A DNA stretch of 25,582 bases from an uncultured Oscillospiraceae bacterium (GCA_934573945.1 CAKTMQ010000010.1:1-25582); one strand, 5' to 3'; shown: positions 7,872-15,744, counted from the first letter of the stretch. Translations and numbers: made by a program. Notes: generated by a model not told the origin, from the letters alone.

Positions 7872-9359
7872 TCACACCTCATTTAATGCAAATAGTGGCC
7901 TGTTCGCCTGCAATACACGGCGATAGAAGGCGTAACGCTGTTCATACAGCTCCCGCAGGGCGGGATCGGGGGTATAGACGGCGCCTGTGTCGCCGGAGGG
8001 GAGCTGGGGAACAGGCCGCCCCAGCGCACGGATCGCCAGCAGGGCGTTGCCCACCAGCGCGGCGTCAAAATCGGACTGCCGTACACGGATGGTGCAGTTG
8101 AGCACATCGCTCTTGATCTGCGACCAGATGGCGCTGTTGTAGCCGCCGCCGGTGCCCAGCACCACCTTCTGCTGCATGGAGGGATCGGCAAATTCGTCCC
8201 AGATAGTGCGCAGCGCATAGGCAGTGCCCTCCATCACGGCGCGAACCAGATCGGCCTTGGTGGTATCTGTTCCCAGACCGAAGTAGACGCCCCGCAAAGT
8301 GCGATCCCACAGTGGTGCCCGTTCTCCGCACAGGTACGGCAGGAATACCACACCGTGGGCGCCGGGTACGGACTGCTCCGCCAGCTGGTTATAGCTGTTG
8401 AAGTCGGTGATGCCGCCGTCCACATGGTCGCGGAACCACTTCAGCGAGCCGCCGGAACAGGACATACTGCCCTTGAGGATCCACGCGTCGTTGACGGCGT
8501 GGCGCAGCAGACACAGGTTGGGGTGATACCGGGGCTTTTCCAGCACCACGCCGATGCCGGAGGATTGACCACTCATTTCGAAAATATCGCCGCCGTGCAC
8601 CACGTCCAGCCCCAGCGGCGAGGAAGCACCGTCGATGCATCCGGCGGCCACAGGGGTCTTGCGGGGGATCTGCCAGAGATCAGCCATCTCGTCCAGCACG
8701 GTGCCCACCACTGCGTCGCAGGGGTAGACCTCCGGCCATTTGGCGCGATCCAGTCCCAGCAGCGGGAAGAGCTGCTCCTCCGTCTGCATGGTGTGGACGT
8801 TCAGCGTCTGGGTCAAAGCGGCACTGGACTGGTCGATGGAATACACGCCGGTAAGGCGGAAAACGATCCAGCCGTTGATCTGCAGATAGCGGTCAACGGC
8901 GTGATAGGCCTCGCCCTGGTGCTGCTTCTGCCACACCAGCTTGGGCAGTGTGAAATAGGGATCGGTGCGGTTGCAGGAGAACTGATGGATATAATCAGCG
9001 TGGGGCTGCAGTACGTCGCGGCAGATGTCGCCGGCGCGCTGATCCATCCAGATCATACCCCGCCCAACGGGCTGACCGTCAGCAGCGACGCCCAACAGTG
9101 TGGGCGCTTGGCTGCTGACGGAGATACCGCAGATACGTTTGGCCAGATCGGGGTGGGCGTCGGTCAGCTCCCGCACGGCGCGGGTGGCGGCGTCCCACCA
9201 GTCCAGCGCGGATTGCTCCACCTGGGCATGGCCGAGGGGATAGGTGGGGTACTCCACCGTGGACTGAAACAGTCCCTTGCCGTCCTCATCTACCAGGCCG
9301 GCCTTGATGCTGGTGGTACCTACGTCGATCCCCAGATAGATGTCCTTACTTGACTTCAT
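7872..9359 (-). CDS. FGGY-family carbohydrate kinase, xylulokinase-like
   Basis: A 495-residue FGGY kinase. YLGIDVGTTSIKAGLV (residues 8-23) is the first ATP-binding loop. MIWMDQRAGDI is the sugar-contact block seen in xylulokinases. VAAGCIDGASSPLGL carries the likely catalytic Asp, and LGTGGGYNSAIWSQIKSDVL is the C-terminal signature. The start (ATG 9359) overlaps the end of the D-2-hydroxyacid dehydrogenase gene by 14 bp and has only a weak Shine-Dalgarno, which suggests translational coupling. Two different FGGY kinases in a row may phosphorylate two different substrates, or act on successive or alternative sugars of one regulon. Xylulokinase-type is the nearest description, but the aldolase in the operon would also suit a ketose 1-phosphate. 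Confidence 0.9.
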   Translation of the reverse strand: MKSSKDIYLGIDVGTTSIKAGLVDEDGKGLFQSTVEYPTYPLGHAQVEQSALDWWDAATRAVRELTDAHPDLAKRICGISVSSQAPTLLGVAADGQPVGRGMIWMDQRAGDICRDVLQPHADYIHQFSCNRTDPYFTLPKLVWQKQHQGEAYHAVDRYLQINGWIVFRLTGVYSIDQSSAALTQTLNVHTMQTEEQLFPLLGLDRAKWPEVYPCDAVVGTVLDEMADLWQIPRKTPVAAGCIDGASSPLGLDVVHGGDIFEMSGQSSGIGVVLEKPRYHPNLCLLRHAVNDAWILKGSMSCSGGSLKWFRDHVDGGITDFNSYNQLAEQSVPGAHGVVFLPYLCGERAPLWDRTLRGVYFGLGTDTTKADLVRAVMEGTAYALRTIWDEFADPSMQQKVVLGTGGGYNSAIWSQIKSDVLNCTIRVRQSDFDAALVGNALLAIRALGRPVPQLPSGDTGAVYTPDPALRELYEQRYAFYRRVLQANRPLFALNEV

Positions 9360-10323
9360 GGATGGGCTTTCCCTGGCGGAAGAACGCGTCGATGTCCTCC
9401 AGCAGAATGCGGGTCTGCTGGGCGATAATATCCCGGGAAGCGCCGCCGATGTGGGGCGTGAGGATGATATTATCCAGCTTCAGGAAATCGGAGTCGTGCT
9501 TCATCGGCTCGTTGATTTGCACGTCCAGCGCGGCGCAGGCAAACTTCTTGTCCCGCAGCGCCTCGTACAGCGCCTGCTCGTCCACCAATGCGCCGCGGGC
9601 GGTGTTCACCAGCACGGCGGTGGGCTTCATCAGTTCAAAGGCGTGGGCACCCACCAGACCGCGGGTCTCCTCGGTGAGCTTGCAGTGGATGCTGATCACG
9701 TCAGCGGTGGAGAACAGCTCGTCATAGCTGACGCCGGTGACGCCCTCCGGCCACTGGGTCACGAAGGGATCATGGGCGATGACCTTCACATCGAAGCCGG
9801 ACAGCAGGTGTGCCACCCGGCGGGCGATGGCACCGTAGCCCAGGAAGCCGATGGTCTTGCCGTACAGCTCATAGCCGTCAAAGGTCTTGAAGGAGGTGTT
9901 GCCGGCGATGTCCCAGGGAACCCGATCCCATTGCTGGGACTCGATGTAATGGAACGTCTTGGGAATGTGGCGCATGGCGCAGATCATCAGACCCACTGCC
10001 AGCTCTGCCACGGCATTGGCATTGCGGCCGGGGGAGAAAGACACCGGCACATTGTGACGGCGCACCGCGTCCTTGTCCACGTTTTCGATACCGCTGCGGG
10101 AGCAGGCGATGAACTTCAGCTGGGGCATATGATCCAGCACGTAGTCATTGATCTCCTCGTAGCAGATCACCAGGATCTCACAGTCAGCGGCTTCCTTGAC
10201 CAGCTCCTCCGGCGTGAGCTTCTTGCCGGTGGCGCCCCAGCCGCCAAACTTGATGTCATCAACATATTCACGCAGCTTGGCCAGACCCTCCTGGGTCATC
10301 TGCGCAGAAACAAAAGCTTTCAT
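9346..10323 (-). CDS. D-isomer-specific 2-hydroxyacid dehydrogenase
   Basis: A 325-residue NAD(P)-dependent enzyme reducing or oxidising the 2-position of a hydroxy/keto acid (glyoxylate/hydroxypyruvate reductase or phosphoglycerate dehydrogenase type). Visible parts are the substrate-binding Arg in CSRSGIENVD, the NAD loop GFLGYGAIARRV with the acidic residue of AHDP after it, NTARGALVD, the Glu of DVQINEP and the catalytic His of LTPHIGGASRD. I chose ATG 10323 because AGGAG, which lies inside the end of the upstream gene, is 9 nt away; a GTG at 10329 is too close to that site. It follows the alcohol dehydrogenase stop by 6 nt and overlaps the next kinase by 14 bp. No ACT domain is present, so this is not a regulated SerA. 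Hydroxypyruvate or a sugar 2-keto acid are fair guesses. Confidence 0.92.
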   Translation of the reverse strand: MKAFVSAQMTQEGLAKLREYVDDIKFGGWGATGKKLTPEELVKEAADCEILVICYEEINDYVLDHMPQLKFIACSRSGIENVDKDAVRRHNVPVSFSPGRNANAVAELAVGLMICAMRHIPKTFHYIESQQWDRVPWDIAGNTSFKTFDGYELYGKTIGFLGYGAIARRVAHLLSGFDVKVIAHDPFVTQWPEGVTGVSYDELFSTADVISIHCKLTEETRGLVGAHAFELMKPTAVLVNTARGALVDEQALYEALRDKKFACAALDVQINEPMKHDSDFLKLDNIILTPHIGGASRDIIAQQTRILLEDIDAFFRQGKPIHEVK

Positions 10324-10329
10324 ACGCAC

Positions 10330-11385
10330 TTACTCCTGCCACGGATCCAGGATCGTCTTGATGCCCTTGTAGTTGGCCTTCATGTCGAAGGCGGTCTGCC
10401 AATCCTCCAGCTTGAACACGCCGGAGACCATCTTGCTGCAGTCCACCTTGCCGGAGCTGAGCAGACGGAACACCTCGCGCTGGTTGATGGCGGAGGAGGA
10501 AGAGGAACCGGTGACCACCAGCTCTTTGTAGTGGATCACGTTGGGATCAATGGATACCTTGCTGCCCACGGGGTTGCCGGCGAAAATCACAAAACGGCCG
10601 CCCTTTTTCACATAGTCCAGAGACTGCTCCAGCACGCTGGGCACGCCCACGTCGATGATCACGGAGTCGGCGCCGCGGCCGTCGCTCTCGCGGAAGATGA
10701 TCTCCTTGGCGTCCTCGCTGGTGGGGTCGATGACCACGTCAGCGCCCATTTCCTTGGCCATTTCACGCTTTTCGGCGATGGGCTCGATGACGATCAGCTT
10801 CTTCAGGTTCACGCTCTTGGACAGCTGTACGTGGAACAGGCCGATGGGGCCGGCGCCGACGATCACGAAGATGTCGCCGTCCTTCAGCTGTGCCTGCTGG
10901 ATGCCGTGATAGGCAGCGGCGATGGGCTCGGAGATGGCAGCCACCTCATCACTGACGTTGTCGGGGATCTCCACCACGTTGCCGCAGGCAATGGCTTCCT
11001 TGGGGATCTTTACGTACTGGGCAAAACCGCCGTCGATCTCGTAGCCGATGGTGGTGCGGTTGACACAAATGTTGGTGTGGCCTTCCAGGCAGCAGTGGCA
11101 TTTGCCGCAGTAAATCATGGGATATACGCTGACGCGCTGCTCCAGGTGGTAGCCCTTCACATTGGCGCCGATACCCACGATCACGCCGGAGAACTCATGG
11201 CCGGTGATCCGGGGCGCCTGAATGACCTTCGTGCCCTGATAGATACGGTTATCGGTGCCGCAAACGCCGCCGTAACGTACCTTTACCAGGATCTCATCGT
11301 CGTTATAGGAGGGAATAGGACGCTCTTCCACGTCAAAATGCTTGGGAGCCTTGAAAACAAGGGCTTTCATCATACCGTCTTTCAT
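10330..11385 (-). CDS. Zinc-dependent medium-chain alcohol/polyol dehydrogenase
   Basis: A 351-residue MDR-family dehydrogenase. Catalytic zinc ligands are Cys42 (GVCGTD), His63 (GHEF) and probably Glu153 (SEP). The structural zinc loop has Cys93, 96, 99 and 107. The cofactor loop VGAGPIG (176-182) is followed by VIEP, whose acidic end favours NAD. Relatives include threonine, sorbitol/xylitol and L-gulonate-type dehydrogenases, so a polyol or sugar acid is the likely substrate, oxidised to a ketose or keto acid for the kinases downstream. ATG 11385 follows AGGTG by about 6 nt; the inner Met pair has no site. It lies 98 bp after the class II aldolase stop, across a hairpin at 11411-11444, and 6 nt before the 2-hydroxyacid dehydrogenase. 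Confidence 0.92.
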   Translation of the reverse strand: MKDGMMKALVFKAPKHFDVEERPIPSYNDDEILVKVRYGGVCGTDNRIYQGTKVIQAPRITGHEFSGVIVGIGANVKGYHLEQRVSVYPMIYCGKCHCCLEGHTNICVNRTTIGYEIDGGFAQYVKIPKEAIACGNVVEIPDNVSDEVAAISEPIAAAYHGIQQAQLKDGDIFVIVGAGPIGLFHVQLSKSVNLKKLIVIEPIAEKREMAKEMGADVVIDPTSEDAKEIIFRESDGRGADSVIIDVGVPSVLEQSLDYVKKGGRFVIFAGNPVGSKVSIDPNVIHYKELVVTGSSSSSAINQREVFRLLSSGKVDCSKMVSGVFKLEDWQTAFDMKANYKGIKTILDPWQE

Positions 11386-11410
11386 ATATTACACCTGCTT
11401 CTTAAAAGAT

Positions 11411-11444
11411 CATCCGGTGGCTGGACGAACCGAACCGCCGGATG
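11411..11444 (-). terminator. Intra-operon hairpin after the aldolase gene
   Basis: Arms 11411-11420 and 11435-11444 pair over 10 bp with one mismatch. On the minus strand ATCTTTTAAG follows. It sits between the aldolase stop (11484) and the dehydrogenase start (11385). No separate promoter is obvious after it, so it probably attenuates or protects the aldolase message rather than ending the operon. Confidence 0.5.
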
Positions 11445-11483
11445 TCAAAATGTTTGTCCGGGATCCTGTACGCGCTGCGACCC

Positions 11484-12131
11484 TTACAGGGTGACCTTCT
11501 TATTGAGCAGTGCAACGTCCTCGTCGCACAGATGCTTGGCGCTGCCCTGAGAGATGAAGTGGATCATGGCGTTGTTTTCGATCTCGTTGGCAACGGATAC
11601 GGCGTCGCTCATGCTGGGGCCTACGGCCACAACGCCGTGGTTGCTCAGCAGGGTGCCGTTGGAGTTGCGGATGCCTGCGCGGACATTCTCGCCCAACTGC
11701 TCGGAGCCGGGCAGCGCGAAAGCGGTGACCATGATGGGGCCGACCTTGGCAGCCACACTGGGCGTATAGACGGGCATCAGCGTGCCGTCCTCCACGGAGC
11801 TGGCGTAAGCGGTGGCATAGGTGGAATGGGTGTGGCACACGGCGCGGACATTGGGGCGCTCGTGATAAACGGCCAGATGCAGAGGCACTTCCTTGGTGGG
11901 CTTTTCACCGTCCAGCAGGTTGCCGTCCATATCGATTTTGCTGATGCACGCCTCGGTCATGTGACCCAGGAACCAGCCGGTGGGGGTCATCAGCACGGTG
12001 TTCTCATCAATGCGGATGGACAGGTTTCCACCGCTGCCCTTCACAAGACCCTGATCGTACAATTCCTTACCCCAGGCTACCAGCTCCTTGCGGGCGGCGG
12101 CCTCCTGCGCGTATGTAGCTTTTTTGATCAT
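11484..12131 (-). CDS. Class II aldolase/adducin-family protein (FucA/AraD-like)
   Basis: A 215-residue zinc enzyme that cleaves a phosphoketose (fuculose-1-P or rhamnulose-1-P type) or epimerises ribulose-5-P. GSGGNLSIR (32-40) and TPTGW (49-53) form the phosphate site. Glu81 and the zinc ligands His100 and His102 (CHTHSTYA) and His165 (SNHGV) match the FucA pattern. Length matches FucA (about 215). I chose ATG 12131, which follows AAAGGAA; the longer frame to 12266 would begin inside the upstream palindrome region and has an unlikely 45-residue leader. It is first of a five-gene operon with a polyol dehydrogenase, a hydroxyacid dehydrogenase and two FGGY kinases, so aldol cleavage of a phosphorylated ketose made by those enzymes is likely. 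Exact substrate open. Confidence 0.92.
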   Translation of the reverse strand: MIKKATYAQEAAARKELVAWGKELYDQGLVKGSGGNLSIRIDENTVLMTPTGWFLGHMTEACISKIDMDGNLLDGEKPTKEVPLHLAVYHERPNVRAVCHTHSTYATAYASSVEDGTLMPVYTPSVAAKVGPIMVTAFALPGSEQLGENVRAGIRNSNGTLLSNHGVVAVGPSMSDAVSVANEIENNAMIHFISQGSAKHLCDEDVALLNKKVTL

Positions 12132-12192
12132 ATCCAGATTCCTTTCATTTCTGCAAAAACGTGGGTTTTGCGGCATTTCAGATGGTACTTTA

Positions 12193-12198
12193 AGCATA
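12193..12198 (-). promoter_or_regulatory. Probable -10 box of the aldolase/kinase operon (weak -35)
   Basis: TATGCT on the minus strand at 12198-12193 is a good -10. The region 17 bp upstream has no TTGACA-like box, which is common in activator-dependent promoters. The predicted start near 12186 places the 21-bp palindrome at 12250-12270 about 74 bp upstream. Confidence 0.45.
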
Positions 12199-12249
12199 CT
12201 GGAAGAAAGGGAAAAAAGCCACAGACAGAGCAATAAATATACGGTGGGG

Positions 12250-12270
12250 TTTTGTGTCGACGACACAAAA
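12250..12270. promoter_or_regulatory. 21-bp perfect palindrome, probable CdaR-type operator
   Basis: TTTTGTGTCG (12250-12259), a central A, then CGACACAAAA (12261-12270): every position pairs. It stands between the CdaR-type regulator gene (ends 12303) and the aldolase operon (starts 12131). A near copy (17 of 21 positions) lies at 19480-19500 before the TRAP operon. The shared site and its position at about -75 suggest an activator site; assignment to the adjacent CdaR-type protein is inference. Confidence 0.65.
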
Positions 12271-12302
12271 AGATGCGGCAGGCGGCATGAAAACAGGTGG
12301 AT

Positions 12303-13427
12303 TCAGGAGGAGATGGCCTTCAGATACCGGCAGAGATTGTTGGCAAAATCCCGGTTCCGGTAGTCCTGCATGGGGTTGATCCCCAGCGCGTCCTTGATCT
12401 TGGCCAGCCGGAAGGAGAGGGTGTTTTTGTGGATGAACAGCTTCTGGCTGGCGGGCTGCAGGCTGTAGTCACACTCGGCCAGACTGCTGATGAGCTCCAC
12501 ATAGGTGGACAGAAACTCCTGGGGCAGAGCGGAGGAGAACACATTGAACATACCACGGTATTCGATCAGGGGAATACAGTACTCCAGATAGTCCTTGGTG
12601 TGGTCGTAGAACCAGTTGACCGGCTCTTTGCAGTGGGCGATGTTGTTGAGCCACACCGCGTGGTCATAGCCCACACGGTAATAGGACAGTGTGTTCTGGA
12701 TGCTGCCCACGTGCATGGTGTAGTGAAACCCCTGGGCGTCCAGTGCCCGCTGCCACCACACCAGATACTCCGCCACCGTGTTGCGGTAGCTGCGCAGCAC
12801 GTCCTCCCCGTAGCCCAGATAGATATACAGCGTGATGTGGCCGCTGCGGCTGAGGGTCAGAATATCCTGCGAATTGTAGCAGGGATTGTCGGCACCCTGA
12901 GAGACCAGCGCAGCCATGTCGCCGGCGGGAGCCGTGATGATGAACACAGGGACGCGCATACAGTCGTACTTGTAGCCCAGTGCCGTGGCGCGCGCCTCCA
13001 GCTCGCCCTGGGTCACCTGGGTGTCGTACAGCAGCCGCTGAACGAACAGCTCGGATTTGCTGCTGTATTTCTGCATCCGGATGCTGTCGTGGGCATAGGC
13101 GGACATGACCTCCAGCGAGAGCTTGATGACCGAGGCGTAGGAGGAAACATTCTTCTCGTTGCCGGTGACCTCCAGCACGCCGATGGCCACGTTGTCCTGC
13201 ATCAGCGGCAGACAGACCGTCAGCCGGTTTTCATAGCCCTTGACACGATGGGTGACCACAGTGCCCTCACCGCACAGGATCTGATAGGCTACGTCGTGGA
13301 AGGTGCCCAGATTCTTCGGTTGGTCGCTGGCGATGATAAAGCCGCTGCTGTCGATGATCTGGGCGCGGTAATCGGTGGTGGCGGATAAATTGGTGACAAA
13401 GGTCTGGGCAAATTTATCGTCGATCAT
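12303..13427 (-). CDS. cdaR: CdaR-type sugar-diacid transcriptional regulator
   Basis: A 374-residue regulator. Residues about 1-135 form a putative sugar-diacid recognition domain (FVTNLSATTDYRAQIIDSSG, GVLEVTGNEKNVSSYASVIK). The centre is a GGDEF-like/PucR-type region. The C-terminus (about 325-370) is the PucR-type helix-turn-helix with LFIHKNTLSFRLAKIKDALG. E. coli CdaR activates glucarate, galactarate and glycerate genes, so this protein may sense a sugar diacid or glycerate here. ATG 13427 follows AAGGAG by about 10 nt. It is preceded by the terminator of the isomerase gene and followed by the 21-bp palindrome and the aldolase operon on the same strand. No clear promoter is visible in the 32 bp between terminator and RBS. 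Confidence 0.9.
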   Translation of the reverse strand: MIDDKFAQTFVTNLSATTDYRAQIIDSSGFIIASDQPKNLGTFHDVAYQILCGEGTVVTHRVKGYENRLTVCLPLMQDNVAIGVLEVTGNEKNVSSYASVIKLSLEVMSAYAHDSIRMQKYSSKSELFVQRLLYDTQVTQGELEARATALGYKYDCMRVPVFIITAPAGDMAALVSQGADNPCYNSQDILTLSRSGHITLYIYLGYGEDVLRSYRNTVAEYLVWWQRALDAQGFHYTMHVGSIQNTLSYYRVGYDHAVWLNNIAHCKEPVNWFYDHTKDYLEYCIPLIEYRGMFNVFSSALPQEFLSTYVELISSLAECDYSLQPASQKLFIHKNTLSFRLAKIKDALGINPMQDYRNRDFANNLCRYLKAISS

Positions 13428-13464
13428 GGCGGGATTTCTCCTTCCTTATTCCTGATTTTCTGAA

Positions 13465-13495
13465 AAAGGGAGATATGCCCGGCATATCTCCCTTT
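13465..13495 (-). terminator. Terminator of the sugar isomerase gene
   Basis: A perfect 14-bp stem (AAAGGGAGATATGC at 13465-13478, loop CCG, complement at 13482-13495). On the minus strand it ends in a run of five T. It lies 10 bp after the isomerase stop and 38 bp before the CdaR-type gene, so the isomerase is probably transcribed alone. Confidence 0.85.
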
Positions 13496-13504
13496 ACGGC
13501 CTCA

Positions 13505-14281
13505 TTAAATTGTCCGCAGGAAAGCGGCGGAGGAGGCCAGCTGCGGCGCGGAGAGAGGCAGATCCGTTTCCAGACTGACGGTGCCGGTATAACCGGCGTC
13601 CTGCAGGCGCTGCAGCCGCTTGCGGTGCAGCTCGTAGCGCAGGGGATGGAGCATACAGCGGCTGTACGGCTCGCCGGCCACGTCGTCGGAGATATGCACG
13701 TGGCTGATATAGGGCATCAGTTCCATGATGGAGCGGTCGGCCTCACCCTGCCGCTCCATGCTGTACAGGTCGTAGATCAGGCCGACATGGGCGCCCTGCA
13801 GGCGGGAGATGATCTCCAGCGCCTCGTCGCAGGTGTTCACGCAGTTGCAGAAGCAGTCGGCCAGCGGCTCCAGCGCCACGCCGATGCCCAGCGGGGCATA
13901 GACCTCCACGTTGTCCAGCAGAAATTCCTCCACCTGCCGGAAAGCCAGCTTCCGGTCAAAGCCCTCCGGCAGAATGCGGGACTTGGGAGAGCCGACGCCC
14001 ACCTGCTTGATATGCAGTGCCTCGGCGCGGCGGGCGAGACGGCGGATATAGGCGCGGTTCTGCTCGCGGTCGTATTTGGGGCCGGCAATGGTGATCTCCG
14101 GCGGGCAGTAGGCGTTAAAGCCGATGCAGGGCAGCTCCAGTGCCTCCAGCCTGCGGCACAGATCGTCAAATGCCTCATCGGTGAGGGCATCGATGGCCTT
14201 GCCGTGGATCTCCGTAAAGGCCAGACCGGCCTCCTTGACCAGCTCCACGTTGGAGACAGATGCAACACAACCAAAAATCAT
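13505..14281 (-). CDS. Sugar phosphate isomerase/epimerase, TIM barrel (Hyi/xylose isomerase-like)
   Basis: A 258-residue AP-endonuclease-2/xylose isomerase-like TIM barrel. The metal ligands expected of the family are visible: Glu138 (VALEPL), Asp171 (LIYDLYS), His194/His196 (SHVHISDD) and Glu238 (SLETD). YDLYSMERQGE resembles the YDIYHMQR block of hydroxypyruvate isomerase and the length is the same, so hydroxypyruvate isomerase or a sugar epimerase (tagatose/psicose 3-epimerase type) are the best candidates. If it makes tartronate semialdehyde, the GarR-like enzyme at 20033 would be the next step. ATG 14281 follows AGGAGG. It is monocistronic, with a promoter at 14366-14394, a cre/LacI-type site between promoter and gene, and a terminator at 13465. 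Family sure, reaction unproven. Confidence 0.88.
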   Translation of the reverse strand: MIFGCVASVSNVELVKEAGLAFTEIHGKAIDALTDEAFDDLCRRLEALELPCIGFNAYCPPEITIAGPKYDREQNRAYIRRLARRAEALHIKQVGVGSPKSRILPEGFDRKLAFRQVEEFLLDNVEVYAPLGIGVALEPLADCFCNCVNTCDEALEIISRLQGAHVGLIYDLYSMERQGEADRSIMELMPYISHVHISDDVAGEPYSRCMLHPLRYELHRKRLQRLQDAGYTGTVSLETDLPLSAPQLASSAAFLRTI

Positions 14282-14316
14282 AAGAAAACCTCCTGAAACG
14301 GGTACTCACCAACAGT

Positions 14317-14330
14317 AGAAAACGTTTACT
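14317..14330. promoter_or_regulatory. cre/LacI-type operator before the isomerase gene
   Basis: AGAAAACGTTTACT contains the shared core AAACGTTTAC. It lies about 30-42 bp downstream of the predicted isomerase start (near 14359) and 36 bp before its ATG, a position suited to road-block repression. It is about 124 bp upstream of the -35 box of the divergent LacI-type gene and may also feed back on it. Confidence 0.65.
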
Positions 14331-14365
14331 CGTCTGCGTAAAGCACCATGTATTTTCCATATCGT

Positions 14366-14394
14366 ATTTTAACAAAGACTGTCTGTTTTTGCAA
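14366..14394 (-). promoter_or_regulatory. Promoter of the isomerase gene
   Basis: On the minus strand TTGCAA (14394-14389), 17-bp spacer, TAAAAT (14371-14366). It is divergent from the LacI gene promoter at 14454-14482. Confidence 0.65.
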
Positions 14395-14453
14395 GCTGCA
14401 AATAAAAAAGAACCAAAAAGTTTCGAAAAGCTGTGAAAACAGGAAAGTAATGT

Positions 14454-14482
14454 TTTACATTTCTGGCAAAGTATGCTAAAAT
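14454..14482 (+). promoter_or_regulatory. Promoter of the LacI-family gene
   Basis: TTTACA (14454-14459), 17-bp spacer, TAAAAT (14477-14482) within the extended TATGCTAAAAT. Predicted start near 14489, leaving a leader of about 155 nt. Confidence 0.7.
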
Positions 14483-14488
14483 AGTACC

Positions 14489-14643
14489 ATATCATCACCG
14501 CGCCGGAGAGAACTCCCTTTCGGGGGAGATAAAGCCGCAGCGGCGTGCCTTTCTGTGGGGAGCACACGGACACGCGAAAGCGGACGAAAAGCGCGGTGAT
14601 GGGATTTTTCATGGGTGCTGTCATAAGCACATCAGAGGTGTAT
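14489..14643 (+). promoter_or_regulatory. Long foldable 5' leader of the LacI-family gene
   Basis: An 11-bp perfect closing helix joins CATCACCGCGC (14493-14503) to GCGCGGTGATG (14591-14601). The enclosed stretch can form CTCCC/GGGAG (about 14513-14528), GCCG-CAG-CGGC (14534-14544) and GTGC/GCAC helices. GGATTTTTC follows the closing helix. I do not recognise a known riboswitch class. It may be a structured RNA, an attenuator or simply a stable leader. Confidence 0.35.
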
Positions 14644-15696
14644 ATGGAAAGAAGATCCACGATCAAGGATGTGGCGCAGGAGGCGGGGGTTTCTATCGCC
14701 ACCGTGTCCCGGGTACTGAATCACAACGCGTTTGTGACCAACGACATCAAGTCCAAGGTTTTGAAGGCCGCCGACCGGCTGAATTATATTCCCAATACCG
14801 TGGCCAAGAGCCTGAAAACCAACCGCACCAACAGCATCGGCTTCATGATCTCCGATATTTCCAGTGAATTCCTGATCGCCTCCGCCCGGGCGATGGAGGG
14901 CGTGCTGGCGGCGGATAACTACAGCATGATCCTGTGCAGCTCGGAGAACGATCCCCAGCGTGAGCGAAACTATCTGCGGATGCTGATGAGCAAAAACGTG
15001 GATGGCATCGTGCTGAACACCACCGGCAAAAACGACGACTACGTGAAAGAGGTGTCCCGTGATCTGCCCATGGTGCTGTTTAACCGCAAAGTGAATGGAA
15101 ACGATTTCAGAGGCGATCTGGTGGACACCAATAACTACGACGCCAGCTACGAGCTGACCCGCCGCCTGCTGCAGATGGGACACCGCCGGATCATGGTGGT
15201 GCGGGGACCTGCCTGGCTGAGCAACGCCCAGGAGCGGTTTGACGGCTTTGCCGCCGCCATGCGCAGTGTGGAGATCGACGTGAACAGCGACAACTATCCC
15301 TACATCTACGAGGGAGACTTCTCCGTGCGCACCGGCCAGAAGGCGGTGGAGTTCCTGATGAAGCTGCCCCAGCGCCCCACGGCGGTCTTTTCTCAGAACG
15401 TGGTGATGACGCTGGGCGTAATGACCTGCGCCCGGGAGAACAACATCAACATCCCCGATGACATCTCTTTGGTGTCCTACGACGGCATCCCCAATGCCCA
15501 GCTGATGGTGACCCGTCCCACGGCGGCGGTGTTTGACACCATGGCCATGGGACAGAAGATCGGCCGCACCATCCTCGAGCGCATCGAGGATCCCCGGATC
15601 GAAAACCGCTCCTTCATCTTCCAGCAGCGCATTATACAGGGCAACTCCATCAATATGCCCGTCACCCAGCTGGAGGACGAGCCGAATTATAATTGA
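14644..15696 (+). CDS. LacI-family transcriptional regulator
   Basis: A 350-residue regulator. The helix-turn-helix is at residues 5-24 (TIKDVAQEAGVSIATVSRVL), followed by the hinge helix NTVAKSLKTNRTN and the periplasmic-binding-protein-like sensor domain from IGFMISDISSEF onward, ending in the usual SYDGIPNAQLMVTRP block. SIATVSRVLN is close to the recognition helix of CcpA-like proteins (SMATVSRVVN), which fits binding to TGTAAACGTTTACA-type sites found five times here. ATG 14644 follows AGAGGTG and begins exactly at the conserved HTH; upstream in-frame codons fall in the structured leader. It has its own promoter and terminator, stands centrally between the catabolic units and is divergent from the isomerase. 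Effector unknown, probably a pathway sugar acid or phosphosugar. Confidence 0.92.
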   Translation: MERRSTIKDVAQEAGVSIATVSRVLNHNAFVTNDIKSKVLKAADRLNYIPNTVAKSLKTNRTNSIGFMISDISSEFLIASARAMEGVLAADNYSMILCSSENDPQRERNYLRMLMSKNVDGIVLNTTGKNDDYVKEVSRDLPMVLFNRKVNGNDFRGDLVDTNNYDASYELTRRLLQMGHRRIMVVRGPAWLSNAQERFDGFAAAMRSVEIDVNSDNYPYIYEGDFSVRTGQKAVEFLMKLPQRPTAVFSQNVVMTLGVMTCARENNINIPDDISLVSYDGIPNAQLMVTRPTAAVFDTMAMGQKIGRTILERIEDPRIENRSFIFQQRIIQGNSINMPVTQLEDEPNYN

Positions 15697-15703
15697 CTCT
15701 ATC

Positions 15704-15744
15704 AAAATAGCTTCGCCGCCCATAACGGGCGGCGAAGCTATTTT
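15704..15744 (+). terminator. Terminator of the LacI-family gene
   Basis: A perfect 18-bp stem (AAAATAGCTTCGCCGCCC at 15704-15721, complement at 15727-15744, loop ATAAC) ending in TTTT. Its A/T ends make it usable from both strands. Confidence 0.88.

Noticed and set aside
9340..11550. Plus-strand open frame of 736 codons opposite the two dehydrogenase genes
   Set aside because: Antisense shadow of well-recognised genes, without ribosome site or family resemblance. The same holds for the long frames at 6720-7886, 12297-13388, 22104-23660 and 24258-25397.
12154..12167. Another cre/LacI-type site before the aldolase gene
   Set aside because: CAAAAACGTGGGTT keeps only one half of the palindrome (about 8 of 14 positions), which is too weak to list.
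12132..12266. N-terminal extension of the class II aldolase to 12266
   Set aside because: It would cover the promoter and begin next to the palindrome; ATG 12131 has its own ribosome site and gives the normal family length.
14489..14643. Known riboswitch class in the LacI leader
   Set aside because: I compared it mentally with TPP, SAM, c-di-GMP, THF, guanidine, fluoride and manganese patterns and found no matching core, so no class is named.
14545..14643. Earlier start for the LacI-family protein
   Set aside because: The extra 33 residues lie in the foldable leader; ATG 14644 has AGAGGTG and begins just before the conserved DNA-binding helices.
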